Shown here piece by piece: positions 53,585 to 61,928 of a DNA stretch of 64,000 nt. The stretch spans positions 62,001-126,000 of the forward strand of contig NZ_JAAGLU010000003.1 in assembly GCF_010550245.1 (NCBI RefSeq), in the 5' to 3' direction. Made by a program: the position numbers and the translations under genes. Every line of letters starts with the position of its first letter. Positions within the stretch are counted from its first letter, which is position 1. The stretch is from Streptomyces sp. SID12501 (GTDB taxonomy: Bacteria > Actinomycetota > Actinomycetes > Streptomycetales > Streptomycetaceae). Under the pieces are notes generated by a model, which worked only from the letters and a program-made list of their open reading frames with translations, did no database searches and was not told the origin of the DNA.

Positions 53585-54468
53585 AGATCGGATTCATCGG
53601 GCCGGGCCGCATGGGCCGACCGATGCTCGACCGCCTGGTGGCCGCAGGTCACGACGTCACGGTCCACGTACGGCGCCGGGAGGTCCCCGCGACTGCGCAG
53701 GTCCGCGGGCTGACCTGGGCCGACACGGTCGCCGCGACGGTGGGCGGCGCGGACGTGGTGTTTGTCGTCGTGCTGACGGACGAGCAGGTGCGGTCGGTGT
53801 GCCTCGGTCCGGACGGCGCGATCGCGGCCATGAAACCGGGGGCGACGCTCGTACAGCACACCACCTCCGATCCCGAGACCGCGCAGCTGCTTGTCGGGGT
53901 GGGTGCGGACCGTGGGATCAGGGTGCTGGACGCCGCGCTCTCGGGCGGCCCGCACGACATCGCGGCGGGCAGGCTCACGCTGTGGGTCGGCGGAGACGAA
54001 TCCGTGTTGGAGGAGATGCGTCCCCTGCTGGAAACGTATGCGTCGCCGGTCATGTTCGTGGGCCCGGCCGGCAACGGTCAGCGGGTCAAGCTCGTCAACA
54101 ACGCTCTGTTCGTGGCACAGGTGGGCCTCGCGATCGACGCGGTGCGTCTCGCGGGCTCGCTGGGGATCGAGGAGAGGACGATCCTGGCCGCCGTCCAGCA
54201 CGGCAGCGGCACCAGCCGCGCCTTCGGCGTGGTCGCCGGGGGTGGGTCGGTCGACTCGCTCGCGGAACGTCTTGGGGACTTGATGCGCAAGGACATCGCC
54301 GTGGTGTGCGAGGTCGCGCGCAGCGCGGGGGCGGACCTCGGGATCATCGGAACGGTCCTGTCGTCGGACGCGGTCGAGAAGAAGGTGCTCCGTCCGGCCG
54401 GGCGCTCGACGGAACGTCATGACCGTGCGGGGCCGCCAGGCGCCGCGGATCCGGTTCCAGAGACGTAA
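53581..54468 (+). CDS. NAD-dependent beta-hydroxyacid dehydrogenase family protein
   Basis: 295 aa from GTG 53581. KIGFIGPGRMGRPMLDRLVA is the GxGxMGxP cofactor motif; LDAALSGGPHDIAAGRL is the DAPVSGG substrate motif (Asp-Ala-Pro changed to DAALSGG); KLVNNALFVAQVGLAI holds the catalytic Lys (KxxNN). It should act on a 3-hydroxy acid or semialdehyde. The last ~25 residues are Arg/Pro-rich and look like an unrelated extension before the truncated SDR copy. Confidence 0.87.
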   Translation: MKIGFIGPGRMGRPMLDRLVAAGHDVTVHVRRREVPATAQVRGLTWADTVAATVGGADVVFVVVLTDEQVRSVCLGPDGAIAAMKPGATLVQHTTSDPETAQLLVGVGADRGIRVLDAALSGGPHDIAAGRLTLWVGGDESVLEEMRPLLETYASPVMFVGPAGNGQRVKLVNNALFVAQVGLAIDAVRLAGSLGIEERTILAAVQHGSGTSRAFGVVAGGGSVDSLAERLGDLMRKDIAVVCEVARSAGADLGIIGTVLSSDAVEKKVLRPAGRSTERHDRAGPPGAADPVPET

Positions 54469-54488
54469 CCCGTTGTGAGGAGCGCGAG

Positions 54489-54662
54489 ATGGCTGAAACT
54501 CTGACAGCCGAGTACGGGGCGTGGGGCATCGTTGCCGGCGGGTCCGACGGCGTCGGACCCGCGTTCGCCCACCGGATGGCCTCCCGGGGCATGAACATAG
54601 AGGGCCGCCGCCAGACCGTGCACGGTGGTGTGGTGGACGGGGCTTGCAGAAAACCTTGTTGA
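54489..54662 (+). pseudogene. 5' fragment of an SDR gene
   Basis: The first ~36 codons (AEYGAWGIVAGGSDGVGPAF, AHRMASRGMN) correspond to the start of the intact SDR at 54913 (RYGPWAIIAGASDGVGSAF). From 54599 the similarity stops and TGA follows at 54660. A GAGGAG ribosome site precedes the ATG, so the fragment is an abandoned copy; the truncation point adjoins a hairpin (54654-54690). Confidence 0.7.
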
Positions 54663-54690
54663 AAATCCAGGGCGTGGATCTTCGACAAGG
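54654..54690. terminator. imperfect palindrome after the SDR fragment
   Basis: CCTTGTTGAAAATCCA (54654-54669) and TGGATCTTCGACAAGG (54675-54690) pair at 14 of 16 positions, loop five bases. It could be a terminator, or the end of an insertion that removed the rest of the SDR copy. Confidence 0.5.
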
Positions 54691-54912
54691 AGCACGAGCC
54701 GGACCCTCTGACACAGCGCGGGTTGCGCCGTTCGGGGCGCGGCCAAACCTGCGGACGCCATTGAAGTGACGTTAATACGCGGCTACGCTCATCTCGCTCC
54801 ACGACTCAGCATTAGACCAGTCGGTCGAAAAGTATCTGCACCTATTGGCGGGAGATTCCATGCACGGGCACGATGTCCGCTTAGGCGGGCCCACAGCTGT
54901 GCAGGCTGCATC

Positions 54913-55770
54913 ATGAGCGCCGAGGGCACCGCGTTCGCCGACCGCTACGGCCCATGGGCGATCATCGCCGGGGCATCGGACGGGGTGGGCTCCGCCTTCG
55001 CCCACGCCATGGCCGAGCGCGGCCTCAACGTCGTCCTCCTCGCCCGTCGCCAGGCGCTGCTCGACGAGGTGGCCGAGGCCATCCGCCACAAGACGGGGGT
55101 AGAGACCCGGACGGCGGCAGTCGACCTGTCGCTCCCCGATGCCATGGCGAAGATCGCGTCGGCCACCGACGGCCTCGACGTGGGCATGGTGATCTACTGC
55201 GCGGGCGCCGACCCACTCTACGAGCCGTTCCTCGACCACCCCGTCGACATTCCCGTGGCCATGATCCAGCGCAACTGCGTCGTGCCGATGCGGATGTTCC
55301 ACCACTTCGCGCAGCCGATGGTCGAGCGGGGCCGGGGCGGGCTCATGCTGCTCTCTTCCGGGGCCGGGTTGCGCGGCGGCGCCAACATGGTGGGCTACGC
55401 CGCCACCAAGGCGTTCGACATCGTGATGGCGGAGAGCCTCTGGGCGGAGCTCGAAAGCCGGGGCGTCGACGTGCTGTCACTCGTACTCGGTGGCACCGAC
55501 ACACCGTCGCTGCGCCGGGTACTGGCCCGTCACGGGCAGATCGCCGGTGAAGACGACCCCGTGCCGATCCCCGGTATCGCCACGCCTGAGCAGGTGGTGC
55601 AGGAGGGTCTGGCCAACCTGACCAACGGGCCGACGTGGCTCGTGAGTGAGGAACAGCGCGAACACGCCCGGCAGCTCGGCACGATGACTCGCAGCGAGGC
55701 TGTCAGGGCGATGCAGGAACGCGCTGCGGCGTTGATGGCCACCGCGCACAACCCTGAGGCGTCGTCGTGA
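54913..55770 (+). CDS. short-chain dehydrogenase/reductase
   Basis: 285 aa from ATG 54913. Cofactor motif IIAGASDGVGSAFAHAMAER; NAG replaced by YCAGADPLYEP; catalytic Ser in LLSSGAGLRGG and YAATKAFD (Tyr-Lys). Probably acts on the same pathway as the ADH and hydroxyacid dehydrogenase genes. Its last bases overlap the following NTF2 gene (GTGA). Confidence 0.88.
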   Translation: MSAEGTAFADRYGPWAIIAGASDGVGSAFAHAMAERGLNVVLLARRQALLDEVAEAIRHKTGVETRTAAVDLSLPDAMAKIASATDGLDVGMVIYCAGADPLYEPFLDHPVDIPVAMIQRNCVVPMRMFHHFAQPMVERGRGGLMLLSSGAGLRGGANMVGYAATKAFDIVMAESLWAELESRGVDVLSLVLGGTDTPSLRRVLARHGQIAGEDDPVPIPGIATPEQVVQEGLANLTNGPTWLVSEEQREHARQLGTMTRSEAVRAMQERAAALMATAHNPEASS

Positions 55771-56192
55771 ACTCCTCACTGACCCAGGATGTGAGCGACG
55801 TGCTCGTCCGCTACGCCACCGGCATCGACCGACGCGACTGGGCCCTGTTCCGGACCTGTTTCACCGAGGACTGCGACGCCGACTACGGCGACATCGGCCG
55901 GTGGCACGGTGCCGACGCCATCACCGCGTGGATGGACGAGGCGCACCAGCGGTGGGGCGCCACCATGCACCGCATCACGAACCAGGCGGTCAGTGGCGAG
56001 GGCGATCGCGCCACCTCCCGCTCGTACGTCGACGCACTGTTGATAAGCCCGGACGGCCGCACGGGGACCCGGGCCGTCGGCTACTACGACGACAATCTGG
56101 TGCGCACCGACGAAAGCTGGAAGATAGCCTGGCGTCAATTCGTGTTGGTGTCCTTCCGTCGGGAGCCCGGCCTTACGGATGGCGCGCCGTGA
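55767..56192 (+). CDS. SnoaL/NTF2-like protein, second copy
   Basis: 141 aa from GTG 55767. RYATGIDRRDWALFRTCFTE, RWHGADAITAWMDEAHQRW and HRITNQAVSGEGDRATSRSY follow the NTF2-like pattern of bile-acid/steroid dehydratase relatives. It differs clearly from the first copy. Last clearly intact gene of the cluster. Confidence 0.82.
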   Translation: MNSSLTQDVSDVLVRYATGIDRRDWALFRTCFTEDCDADYGDIGRWHGADAITAWMDEAHQRWGATMHRITNQAVSGEGDRATSRSYVDALLISPDGRTGTRAVGYYDDNLVRTDESWKIAWRQFVLVSFRREPGLTDGAP

Positions 56193-56475
56193 CCGCGGCC
56201 GAGAGGGCGGGCGCCAACGCTCCCTCGGCCGACGGGATGCTGCGGGCCGGCGTCGCGGGAATGCTCATCCCGCCGCTTCCCCCGCTGGCATTCACGCTGC
56301 CACCGGAGCTGTCGACGGCCTGGGCGTCCGAGGTAACCACCACGGGTTGAGGCGTCACTCCTGCATCGCCCTGCAGAAGGCCGCCGTCCAGGACCGCGGC
56401 ATCCCTCTGCTCTCCCAGCGCTCGGCCTACGAGGACCTGGTGGTGGGCACCCTCCGGGTCCAGCTCCCCAAGTGA
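56189..56475 (+). pseudogene. decayed coding remnants after the NTF2 gene
   Basis: GTG 56189 overlaps the previous stop and opens 53 codons (VTAAERAGANAPSADGMLRA, MLIPPLPPLAFTLPPEL). In another frame 56353-56475 encodes LQKAAVQDRGIPLLSQRSAY and EDLVVGTLRVQLPK with a stop, which looks like the C-terminus of a larger protein. Together they suggest a gene damaged by deletion or frameshift. I do not know the family. Confidence 0.4.
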
Positions 56476-56639
56476 CCGTCCCCGACCGCCCCTTGTACGC
56501 GATCTACGGCCCCGGTGCCGTGCCGCGAAGGATCGTCATCCTGCTCGAATTCACCACTCGGTGATTCAGGGAGAATCCGATCCCCGCGATCGGGACGTGA
56601 AAGGGCGCGGCCTGGCGGGCCCCCGGTGTGCTGAGGACA

Positions 56640-56930
56640 GGAAGCGGTGGTGATTCGTGCCCCACCCGGTCGGGGTGCGCGCGGTACCGGTCGCGGCAGT
56701 GACGGGCCACGGCTCGATGCCGTCGATGCCAGTGTGACCCGTGGAGTCCGGGCCCGGGCGCGCTAGCCGGCCTGCCGGGGAACGGGCAGGATCCAGGAGC
56801 CGTCGACTTCTGCCACGGTGAGGGGAACCAAACTGCTCGTACCGTTTCTCCGGTCCCCTTCTCCAGGGCGTGGGCGGCCATCGCGGCCAGGAAGGCGTGT
56901 GCCGGCACGGCGGTCCCTTGCCGCTTGGGC
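56640..56930 (-). pseudogene. transposase C-terminal remnant (IS701-like)
   Basis: Different minus-strand frames give PAHAFLAAMAAHALEKG, then SSLVPLTVAEVDGSWILPVP, then HWHRRHRAVARHCRDRYRA. These correspond, in order, to the end of Streptomyces IS701-type transposases (…LVPLTVAEIRRL…WRRRHQARARxCHYRR). Frame changes show that it is dead. It separates the cluster above from the two-component genes. Confidence 0.45.
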
Positions 56931-56933
56931 TCC

Positions 56934-58385
56934 TCATGTACCGCGCGGCTTCGCGCCCGGCGTTTCCGGCCCCCGGACCCGGGCCCTGTCCAGGGTGAAC
57001 CCCACCTCCGCTCCCCCTCCCGGCCGGGTCCGCGCGAAGACGGTTCCCCCGTGGGCCTCGGCGACATCGCGGACGATGGCCAGGCCGAGCCCGGAACCGG
57101 GCAGAGATCGAGCGGTGTCGGCCCGGTAGAACCGGTCGAAGACGCGCTCGGCGTCGGCGGCGTCGATGCCCGGCCCGTGGTCGCGCACGGTGATCCGGCC
57201 CTGCCGGACGTGCACCTCGATGGGGTCATCGCCGTCGGGGTCGAACTTGACGGCGTTCTCCAACAGGTTGCCCACCGCCCGTTCGAGCCCTTGGCGGCGG
57301 CCCATGACGACGGAGTCGTCGACGTCGAGCAGGACGAAACACCCGGTGCGGCGATGTACGCGCTGTGCCGCGCGCCGGGCGAGCGCGGACAGCTCCACCG
57401 GCTCCTCGGGCTCCTCACGGTCCCGGGCCATGGCCAACTCGACGAGTTCGTCGACCAGTTGGCCGAGTTCGGCGGTCTCACCCTCGACGTCGTCCAGGAG
57501 CCGGTCACGGGCGTACGGGGAGAGCTCGGTGACCCGGCGCAGCACACTGGCGTTCGTGCGCAGGCTGGTCAGCGGGGTGCGCAGTTCGTGCGCGGCGTCC
57601 TGCACCAGCCGCTCCTGGGCCTCGCGTGCGGCTGCCAGCCGGTCGAGCATCCGACCGAACGACGCCGAGAGCCGCCCGACCTCGTCGCGTCCGTCGGCCA
57701 GGATCGCGCCGTCGGCCCGGCCGTCGACGCTGATCTTCTCGGCGACCCGGGCCAGGAGTTCCAGGCGCCGGGTGATGCGCCGGGCGAGCGCCCAGCCCAC
57801 GCCCGCCGCCACGAGCATGACCGCGAGACTGGCACCGGCGATCTCCCGGGCCAAGCCGCCCAGCACACGATGGGTCTGGTCGATGTGTACAGCCGCCTGC
57901 AAGGCCCCGCGATCGCCCCCGAGCGCGGTGCTCAGCAGGCGGAACGTGCGAACGCCGACCTTCACCTCGGTGATGTCCGTCTGTCCGGTGGTGCCGGAGA
58001 CGGCGAGGGTTCGCATGGTGTCGGACACGGGCAACCGCACGGTCGGGCCGCTCAGGTGGGTGGCCGTGCCGTCCTGGCCCACTGCACGCGTGATCACGGT
58101 CCGCACGCCCTCGTCACCAGGTCCTGGCTGGTCGGTGCCGGGGTACAGGTCCAGGGTCGGCGCAGGCGTCCCGGAGCCGGGCAGCGCCCGGTCCTGATCG
58201 CCGGCCGCGGCCACCGTGGCCGACCGGAGCGTATTGTCGATCTCCGCCATGATTCGGTCGGAGGCGGCGCAGTAGCTGAGTCGCCCGACAACCGTGGCGA
58301 CCACGGCACCGACGACCGCGAAGGCGAGCGCGAACCGCAGACACAGACTCGGCTCGAAGCGCACCCGCAGACTCCTGAGCCTCAT
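56934..58385 (-). CDS. sensor histidine kinase
   Basis: 483 aa from ATG 58385, overlapping the regulator stop by four bases. Two membrane helices (CLRFALAFAVVGAVVATVVG, and GASLAVMLVAAGVGWALA) enclose an extracytoplasmic domain; then HAMP (RITRRLELLARVAEKI), the phospho-acceptor His in DAAHELRTPL (about 265), N-box NLLENAVKF, and GSGLGLAIVRD. It phosphorylates the regulator below in response to an outside signal; the signal may relate to the DUF3500/HupE genes across the divergent promoter. Confidence 0.93.
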   Translation of the reverse strand: MRLRSLRVRFEPSLCLRFALAFAVVGAVVATVVGRLSYCAASDRIMAEIDNTLRSATVAAAGDQDRALPGSGTPAPTLDLYPGTDQPGPGDEGVRTVITRAVGQDGTATHLSGPTVRLPVSDTMRTLAVSGTTGQTDITEVKVGVRTFRLLSTALGGDRGALQAAVHIDQTHRVLGGLAREIAGASLAVMLVAAGVGWALARRITRRLELLARVAEKISVDGRADGAILADGRDEVGRLSASFGRMLDRLAAAREAQERLVQDAAHELRTPLTSLRTNASVLRRVTELSPYARDRLLDDVEGETAELGQLVDELVELAMARDREEPEEPVELSALARRAAQRVHRRTGCFVLLDVDDSVVMGRRQGLERAVGNLLENAVKFDPDGDDPIEVHVRQGRITVRDHGPGIDAADAERVFDRFYRADTARSLPGSGLGLAIVRDVAEAHGGTVFARTRPGGGAEVGFTLDRARVRGPETPGAKPRGT

Positions 58386-59110
58386 GGCCGCCGCACCGCG
58401 TAACCCACGCCACGCACGGTGTGGATGAGCTGAGGCGCACCGGCGTCTCCCAGCTTGCGCCGCAGATAACCGATGTACCCGGCCAGGTTCTTGGCGTCCA
58501 CAGTGAGAGCGCTGCCCCATATCTCCCCGTAGACGGTGGCATGGTCGAGCACGATGCCCTCGTTGCGCACGAGCAGCTCCAGCAGGTCGAACTCGGTCTT
58601 GGACAGCCTCAGTTCGGCCTCGCCCCACAACGCCTGCCGCCCGGCGGGATCGATCCGCAGCGAGGCGATCCGCAGCTCGGCCCCGGGCTTTTCGGACGCC
58701 GCGGCGTCCATGGCGTCCGTGGCGTCCATGGCGTCCGGTGCCTGCCCGGCACGGCGCAGCAGGGCCCGCAGCCTCGCCAGCAGTTCGGGCACCGCGAACG
58801 GCTTGGGTAAATAGTCGTCGGCGCCCGCGTCCAGGCCGACGATCCGGTCCGGGGTCCCGGCCCGCGCGGTGAGCATCAGCACCGGAGTGCGGTCGCCGTC
58901 GGCGCGCAGCACCCGGCACACCCCGACGCCGTCGACGTGAGGCATCATCACGTCCACGACGAGCACGCTGAAGGAGTCCCGGCGCGCCCGAATCAGCGCC
59001 TCCACCCCGTCGACGGCGGTGACGACGTCGTACCCCTCCAACTCCAGGGCGCGTTCCAGGGATTCACGGATCGCACGGTCGTCGTCGGCTATGAGGACAC
59101 GGTTACGCAT
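58382..59110 (-). CDS. OmpR/PhoB-type response regulator
   Basis: 242 aa from ATG 59110. Receiver with DDD (VLIADDDRAIR), phospho-acceptor in VVDVMMPHVDG (about 52), LMLTARAGTPD and DDYLPKPFAVPE; winged-helix effector with LSKTEFDLLELLVRNEG and VRGVGYAVRRP. The linker holds a short repeat (MDATDAMDAA) from a 9-bp DNA repeat at 58702-58738. Coupled to the kinase gene. Confidence 0.95.
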   Translation of the reverse strand: MRNRVLIADDDRAIRESLERALELEGYDVVTAVDGVEALIRARRDSFSVLVVDVMMPHVDGVGVCRVLRADGDRTPVLMLTARAGTPDRIVGLDAGADDYLPKPFAVPELLARLRALLRRAGQAPDAMDATDAMDAAASEKPGAELRIASLRIDPAGRQALWGEAELRLSKTEFDLLELLVRNEGIVLDHATVYGEIWGSALTVDAKNLAGYIGYLRRKLGDAGAPQLIHTVRGVGYAVRRP

Positions 59111-59245
59111 GCGCTCATGATGACGCACGGACCGTCGACGAAATCGTTGTCGATTCTCATCCGACTCCCGAAAACCTCCCGCCAAGGTCTGAGGAAAGCC
59201 GTGCACGATGGGGAACTCCCGATCATCCGCCCCACAGGAGTCTCC
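59111..59245. promoter_or_regulatory. divergent promoter region, two-component genes versus DUF3500
   Basis: 135 bases between the response regulator and the DUF3500 gene. CGACGAAATCGTTGTCG near 59134-59150 is a near-palindrome and a candidate regulator site. AGGAG for the DUF3500 start is at 59236-59240. Confidence 0.4.
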
Positions 59246-60403
59246 ATGCGCCGCACCATGACAGCTCTGGCCATATGCGTCAGCCTGGGCGTCACCGGTT
59301 GTTCCGCCACCGAAACCACGTCCTCGTCCTCCACCGCGGCCCTGACCACGGGCCGGAACGTGTCGAGCATCAAGGGCCCCGGAGGCGCGAACACCGCCCA
59401 GGTCGTGGCCGCCGCCAACGCGTTCCTCACGACGCTGTCCGACGAGCAGAAGGACACGGCTCTGTACGACTTCGGCGACGAGGTCAAGAAGAGCGGCTGG
59501 ACCAACTTCCCGGACGGCGTCATCCAGCGCAACGGCCTCATGATGGGTGATCTCACCGACGAGCAGCAGACCGCGGCGATGAAGGTCATGGAGGCCGCAC
59601 TCAGCAAGAAGGGCTACGAGGAGCTCGTCGAGATCCGCGAGGCGGACGACTACCTGGCCGCGGCCGAGGACTCCGGCGGCACCGCCTCCCCCAGGCCCAC
59701 GCCCACCGGCATTCCCAGCGGCGGCCCCAGCGGCGGTCCCGGCGGCGGCACCGGGGGCGGTGCCGTCAACTTCGGCTCGCAGTACTACTACATCTCCTTC
59801 TTCGGACAGCCCAGCAAGAACGGGCAGTTCATGGTCCAGTTCGGCGGCCACCACGCCGCGTACAACATCACCTACGCCGGGAAGAACGTGAGCATCTCGC
59901 CCACCCTGACCGGTGTCGAGCCGATGCAGTTCAACTGGGAGGAGAAGTTCTACCAGCCACTGGAGGACAAGAGGACCTCGACCATGGCGGCCGTCCAGTC
60001 GCTGACCGCGAGCCAGCTGACCGCCGCCGAGATCGACGGCAGCTTCGACGACCTCCTGCTCGGCCCCGGCAACGACGGCCCCTTCCCCGCCGAGCCCGAG
60101 GGCGTCCTCGTCAGCAGCCTGAGCAAGAAGCAGCGGGCCAAGGTCACCGCGATGCTCGCTGCCTGGGTCGACGACCTGGACGAGAAGTCCGCCGCGCGGC
60201 TCCTCGCCAAGTACGTCTCCGAGTACAACAAGACGTACATCGGCTGGAGCGGCGGGACGACCATCAACGACGTCAACACGTATGTGCGCCTCGACGGCCC
60301 GTCCGCCTGGATCGAGTTCTCCAACCAGTCCGCGGACGAGGAGCCCGGCGTCCACCAGCACACGATCTTCCGCGACGAGACCGCCGACTACGGCTGGAAC
60401 TGA
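59246..60403 (+). CDS. DUF3500 lipoprotein
   Basis: 385 aa from ATG 59246. Lipoprotein signal MRRTMTALAICVSLGVTGC, so exported and anchored. AANAFLTTLSDEQKDTALYD, the NFPDGVIQRNGLMMGDLTDE pattern and FGQPSKNGQFMVQFGGHHAA (conserved GGHH) define DUF3500; a Ser/Gly/Pro linker (about 150-172) splits the domain. Function is not established; the His-rich GGHH suggests a metal or cofactor role. 44 bases before the HupE-like gene, same transcript. Confidence 0.88.
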   Translation: MRRTMTALAICVSLGVTGCSATETTSSSSTAALTTGRNVSSIKGPGGANTAQVVAAANAFLTTLSDEQKDTALYDFGDEVKKSGWTNFPDGVIQRNGLMMGDLTDEQQTAAMKVMEAALSKKGYEELVEIREADDYLAAAEDSGGTASPRPTPTGIPSGGPSGGPGGGTGGGAVNFGSQYYYISFFGQPSKNGQFMVQFGGHHAAYNITYAGKNVSISPTLTGVEPMQFNWEEKFYQPLEDKRTSTMAAVQSLTASQLTAAEIDGSFDDLLLGPGNDGPFPAEPEGVLVSSLSKKQRAKVTAMLAAWVDDLDEKSAARLLAKYVSEYNKTYIGWSGGTTINDVNTYVRLDGPSAWIEFSNQSADEEPGVHQHTIFRDETADYGWN

Positions 60404-60447
60404 CGGAAGCAACGGGTGAGGAGGAACGCGAGAAGACCGGAAGGACC

Positions 60448-61734
60448 ATGACCAAACCGACGTACCGTCTGCTGACCGCGTTCCTCCTCGCGGCCCTCCT
60501 GCTGGCCGGCGTTCTCGCGTCGCCGGCCGAGGCACACCCGATGGCCACCTCGGCGGTCCTGCTGGACATCGGCGACGAACGGGTGGACGGGGAGGTACAG
60601 CTGCCGCTGGACCGGCTGTCCATCGCGGTGAGCCGCGACCTGACCCGGGATGGCGTCCTGGGCGCCGACCGGGCGTTCCTGAAGAGCTACACGGCCCAGC
60701 ACATCAGTGCCGTCGGCAAGGACGGCGAACCCTGGACGGTGGAACTCGGCACGGGAACGGTCAGGTCGATCGACGCGTCGCCCCACCTCGTCTACCCCCT
60801 GGAGATCCGTCCGCCCGACGGCGAGGTCACCGCCTTCGATCTGCGCTACGACGTCATCGTCGAGGAACTGCTCACGCACAAGGTCATCGTCACCGTCGGG
60901 TACGACTTCGACCGGGGCATCCTGAAGACGGACGACGCCGAGACCCTGGGCGTCTTCGACCACGCGACGAAGACCCTGTCGGTCCCCGCGGATGAGGGCT
61001 CCTGGCTGCGGGGCTTCGCCGCGACGGCCGGGGTCGGCATCGAGCACGTCGGCGAGGGCGCCGACCACCTCCTCTTCCTCCTCATGCTGCTGATCCCGGC
61101 CCCGCTGGTGGCGACAGGCGGCCGATGGCAGGTGGCGCCGTCACGCCGGCGGGCGATCACCCGGATCCTGCATGTGGTGACGGCGTTCGCGGTGGGTCAC
61201 TCACTCACCCTGGCCCTGGCGGCGACGGGCATGATCGATCTCCCGACGCGGCCGGTGGAGACGCTGATCGCCCTGTCGATCGCGGTGTCGGCGATCCACG
61301 CGATCCGCCCCCTGGCAGCACGCGGCGAAGTCCTGATCGCCACCGGCTTCGGACTGATCCACGGCCTGGCCTTCGCCTCCCTGATCACGGACCTGGGCCT
61401 GGACCGAGGCTCCCTGCTGACGACACTGCTGGGCTTCAACCTGGGCATCGAACTGACCCAACTCCTGGTCGTGGCCCTGCTGATGCCGTCCCTGCTGGTT
61501 CTGGCCCGCACGCGCTTCTACCCTGCCTTCCGCGTCGCCCTGGCGGTCATCGGCCTGGTCTTCTCGGTGTCCTGGATGCTCGAACGCGCGGCTCTGACCT
61601 CCACCGACCCCTTCGAGAGCGTCCAGACCTGGCTGGTGGGGCACCCGCTGTGGGTGGCGGTGACGGTCGCGGGACTGGCTGCCGCCGCCCATGGAGTCGG
61701 GGCGCGGGCGCGTGAGGCGGCGGCCGAGCACTGA
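60448..61734 (+). CDS. HupE/UreJ family membrane protein
   Basis: 428 aa. Signal peptide ending SPAEAHP, an extracytoplasmic domain of about 180 residues, then six or seven membrane helices with GVGIEHVGEGADHLLFLLML, AFAVGHSLTLALAATG and FGLIHGLAFASLITD: the His-rich helices of HupE/UreJ-type nickel permeases. DUF3500 and HupE_UreJ_2 proteins are frequently neighbours. Metal import or sensing with the nearby two-component system is plausible but inferred. Confidence 0.87.
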   Translation: MTKPTYRLLTAFLLAALLLAGVLASPAEAHPMATSAVLLDIGDERVDGEVQLPLDRLSIAVSRDLTRDGVLGADRAFLKSYTAQHISAVGKDGEPWTVELGTGTVRSIDASPHLVYPLEIRPPDGEVTAFDLRYDVIVEELLTHKVIVTVGYDFDRGILKTDDAETLGVFDHATKTLSVPADEGSWLRGFAATAGVGIEHVGEGADHLLFLLMLLIPAPLVATGGRWQVAPSRRRAITRILHVVTAFAVGHSLTLALAATGMIDLPTRPVETLIALSIAVSAIHAIRPLAARGEVLIATGFGLIHGLAFASLITDLGLDRGSLLTTLLGFNLGIELTQLLVVALLMPSLLVLARTRFYPAFRVALAVIGLVFSVSWMLERAALTSTDPFESVQTWLVGHPLWVAVTVAGLAAAAHGVGARAREAAAEH

Positions 61735-61741
61735 CCGACCG

Positions 61742-61769
61742 ACCGGGGTGCGGCCCACCGCACCCCGGT
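61742..61769. terminator. perfect hairpin between convergent genes
   Basis: ACCGGGGTGCGG (61742-61753) and CCGCACCCCGGT (61758-61769), loop CCCA: 12 bp perfect, eight bases after the HupE-like stop. Confidence 0.8.
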
Positions 61770-61848
61770 TCGGGAACGTGGTCCCTCGATTCATTTCGCA
61801 AGGAGGATCGTGCTCGGACGTCAGGGTTACCGGGATGGCTCGCCGGTC

Positions 61849-61921
61849 GGGATGCCGGCACCTTCCCCGCTGGAGGCGGGCGGCAGGCGGGAGGACACCC
61901 CCGTGAGGGTGCCGGCATCCC
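61849..61921. repeat. 14-bp inverted repeat with structured loop
   Basis: GGGATGCCGGCACC (61849-61862) and GGTGCCGGCATCCC (61908-61921) pair perfectly around a 45-base loop that can itself fold (CCCCGC with GCGGG). It ends eight bases before the stop of the GH43 gene. It could be a second terminator or a small mobile-repeat unit. Confidence 0.55.
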
Positions 61922-61928
61922 TGTCGGG

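Noticed and set aside
51640..54714. Minus-strand open frame of about 1000 codons
   Set aside because: Antisense to the ADH, NTF2 and hydroxyacid dehydrogenase genes, Arg/Pro-rich and without a domain.
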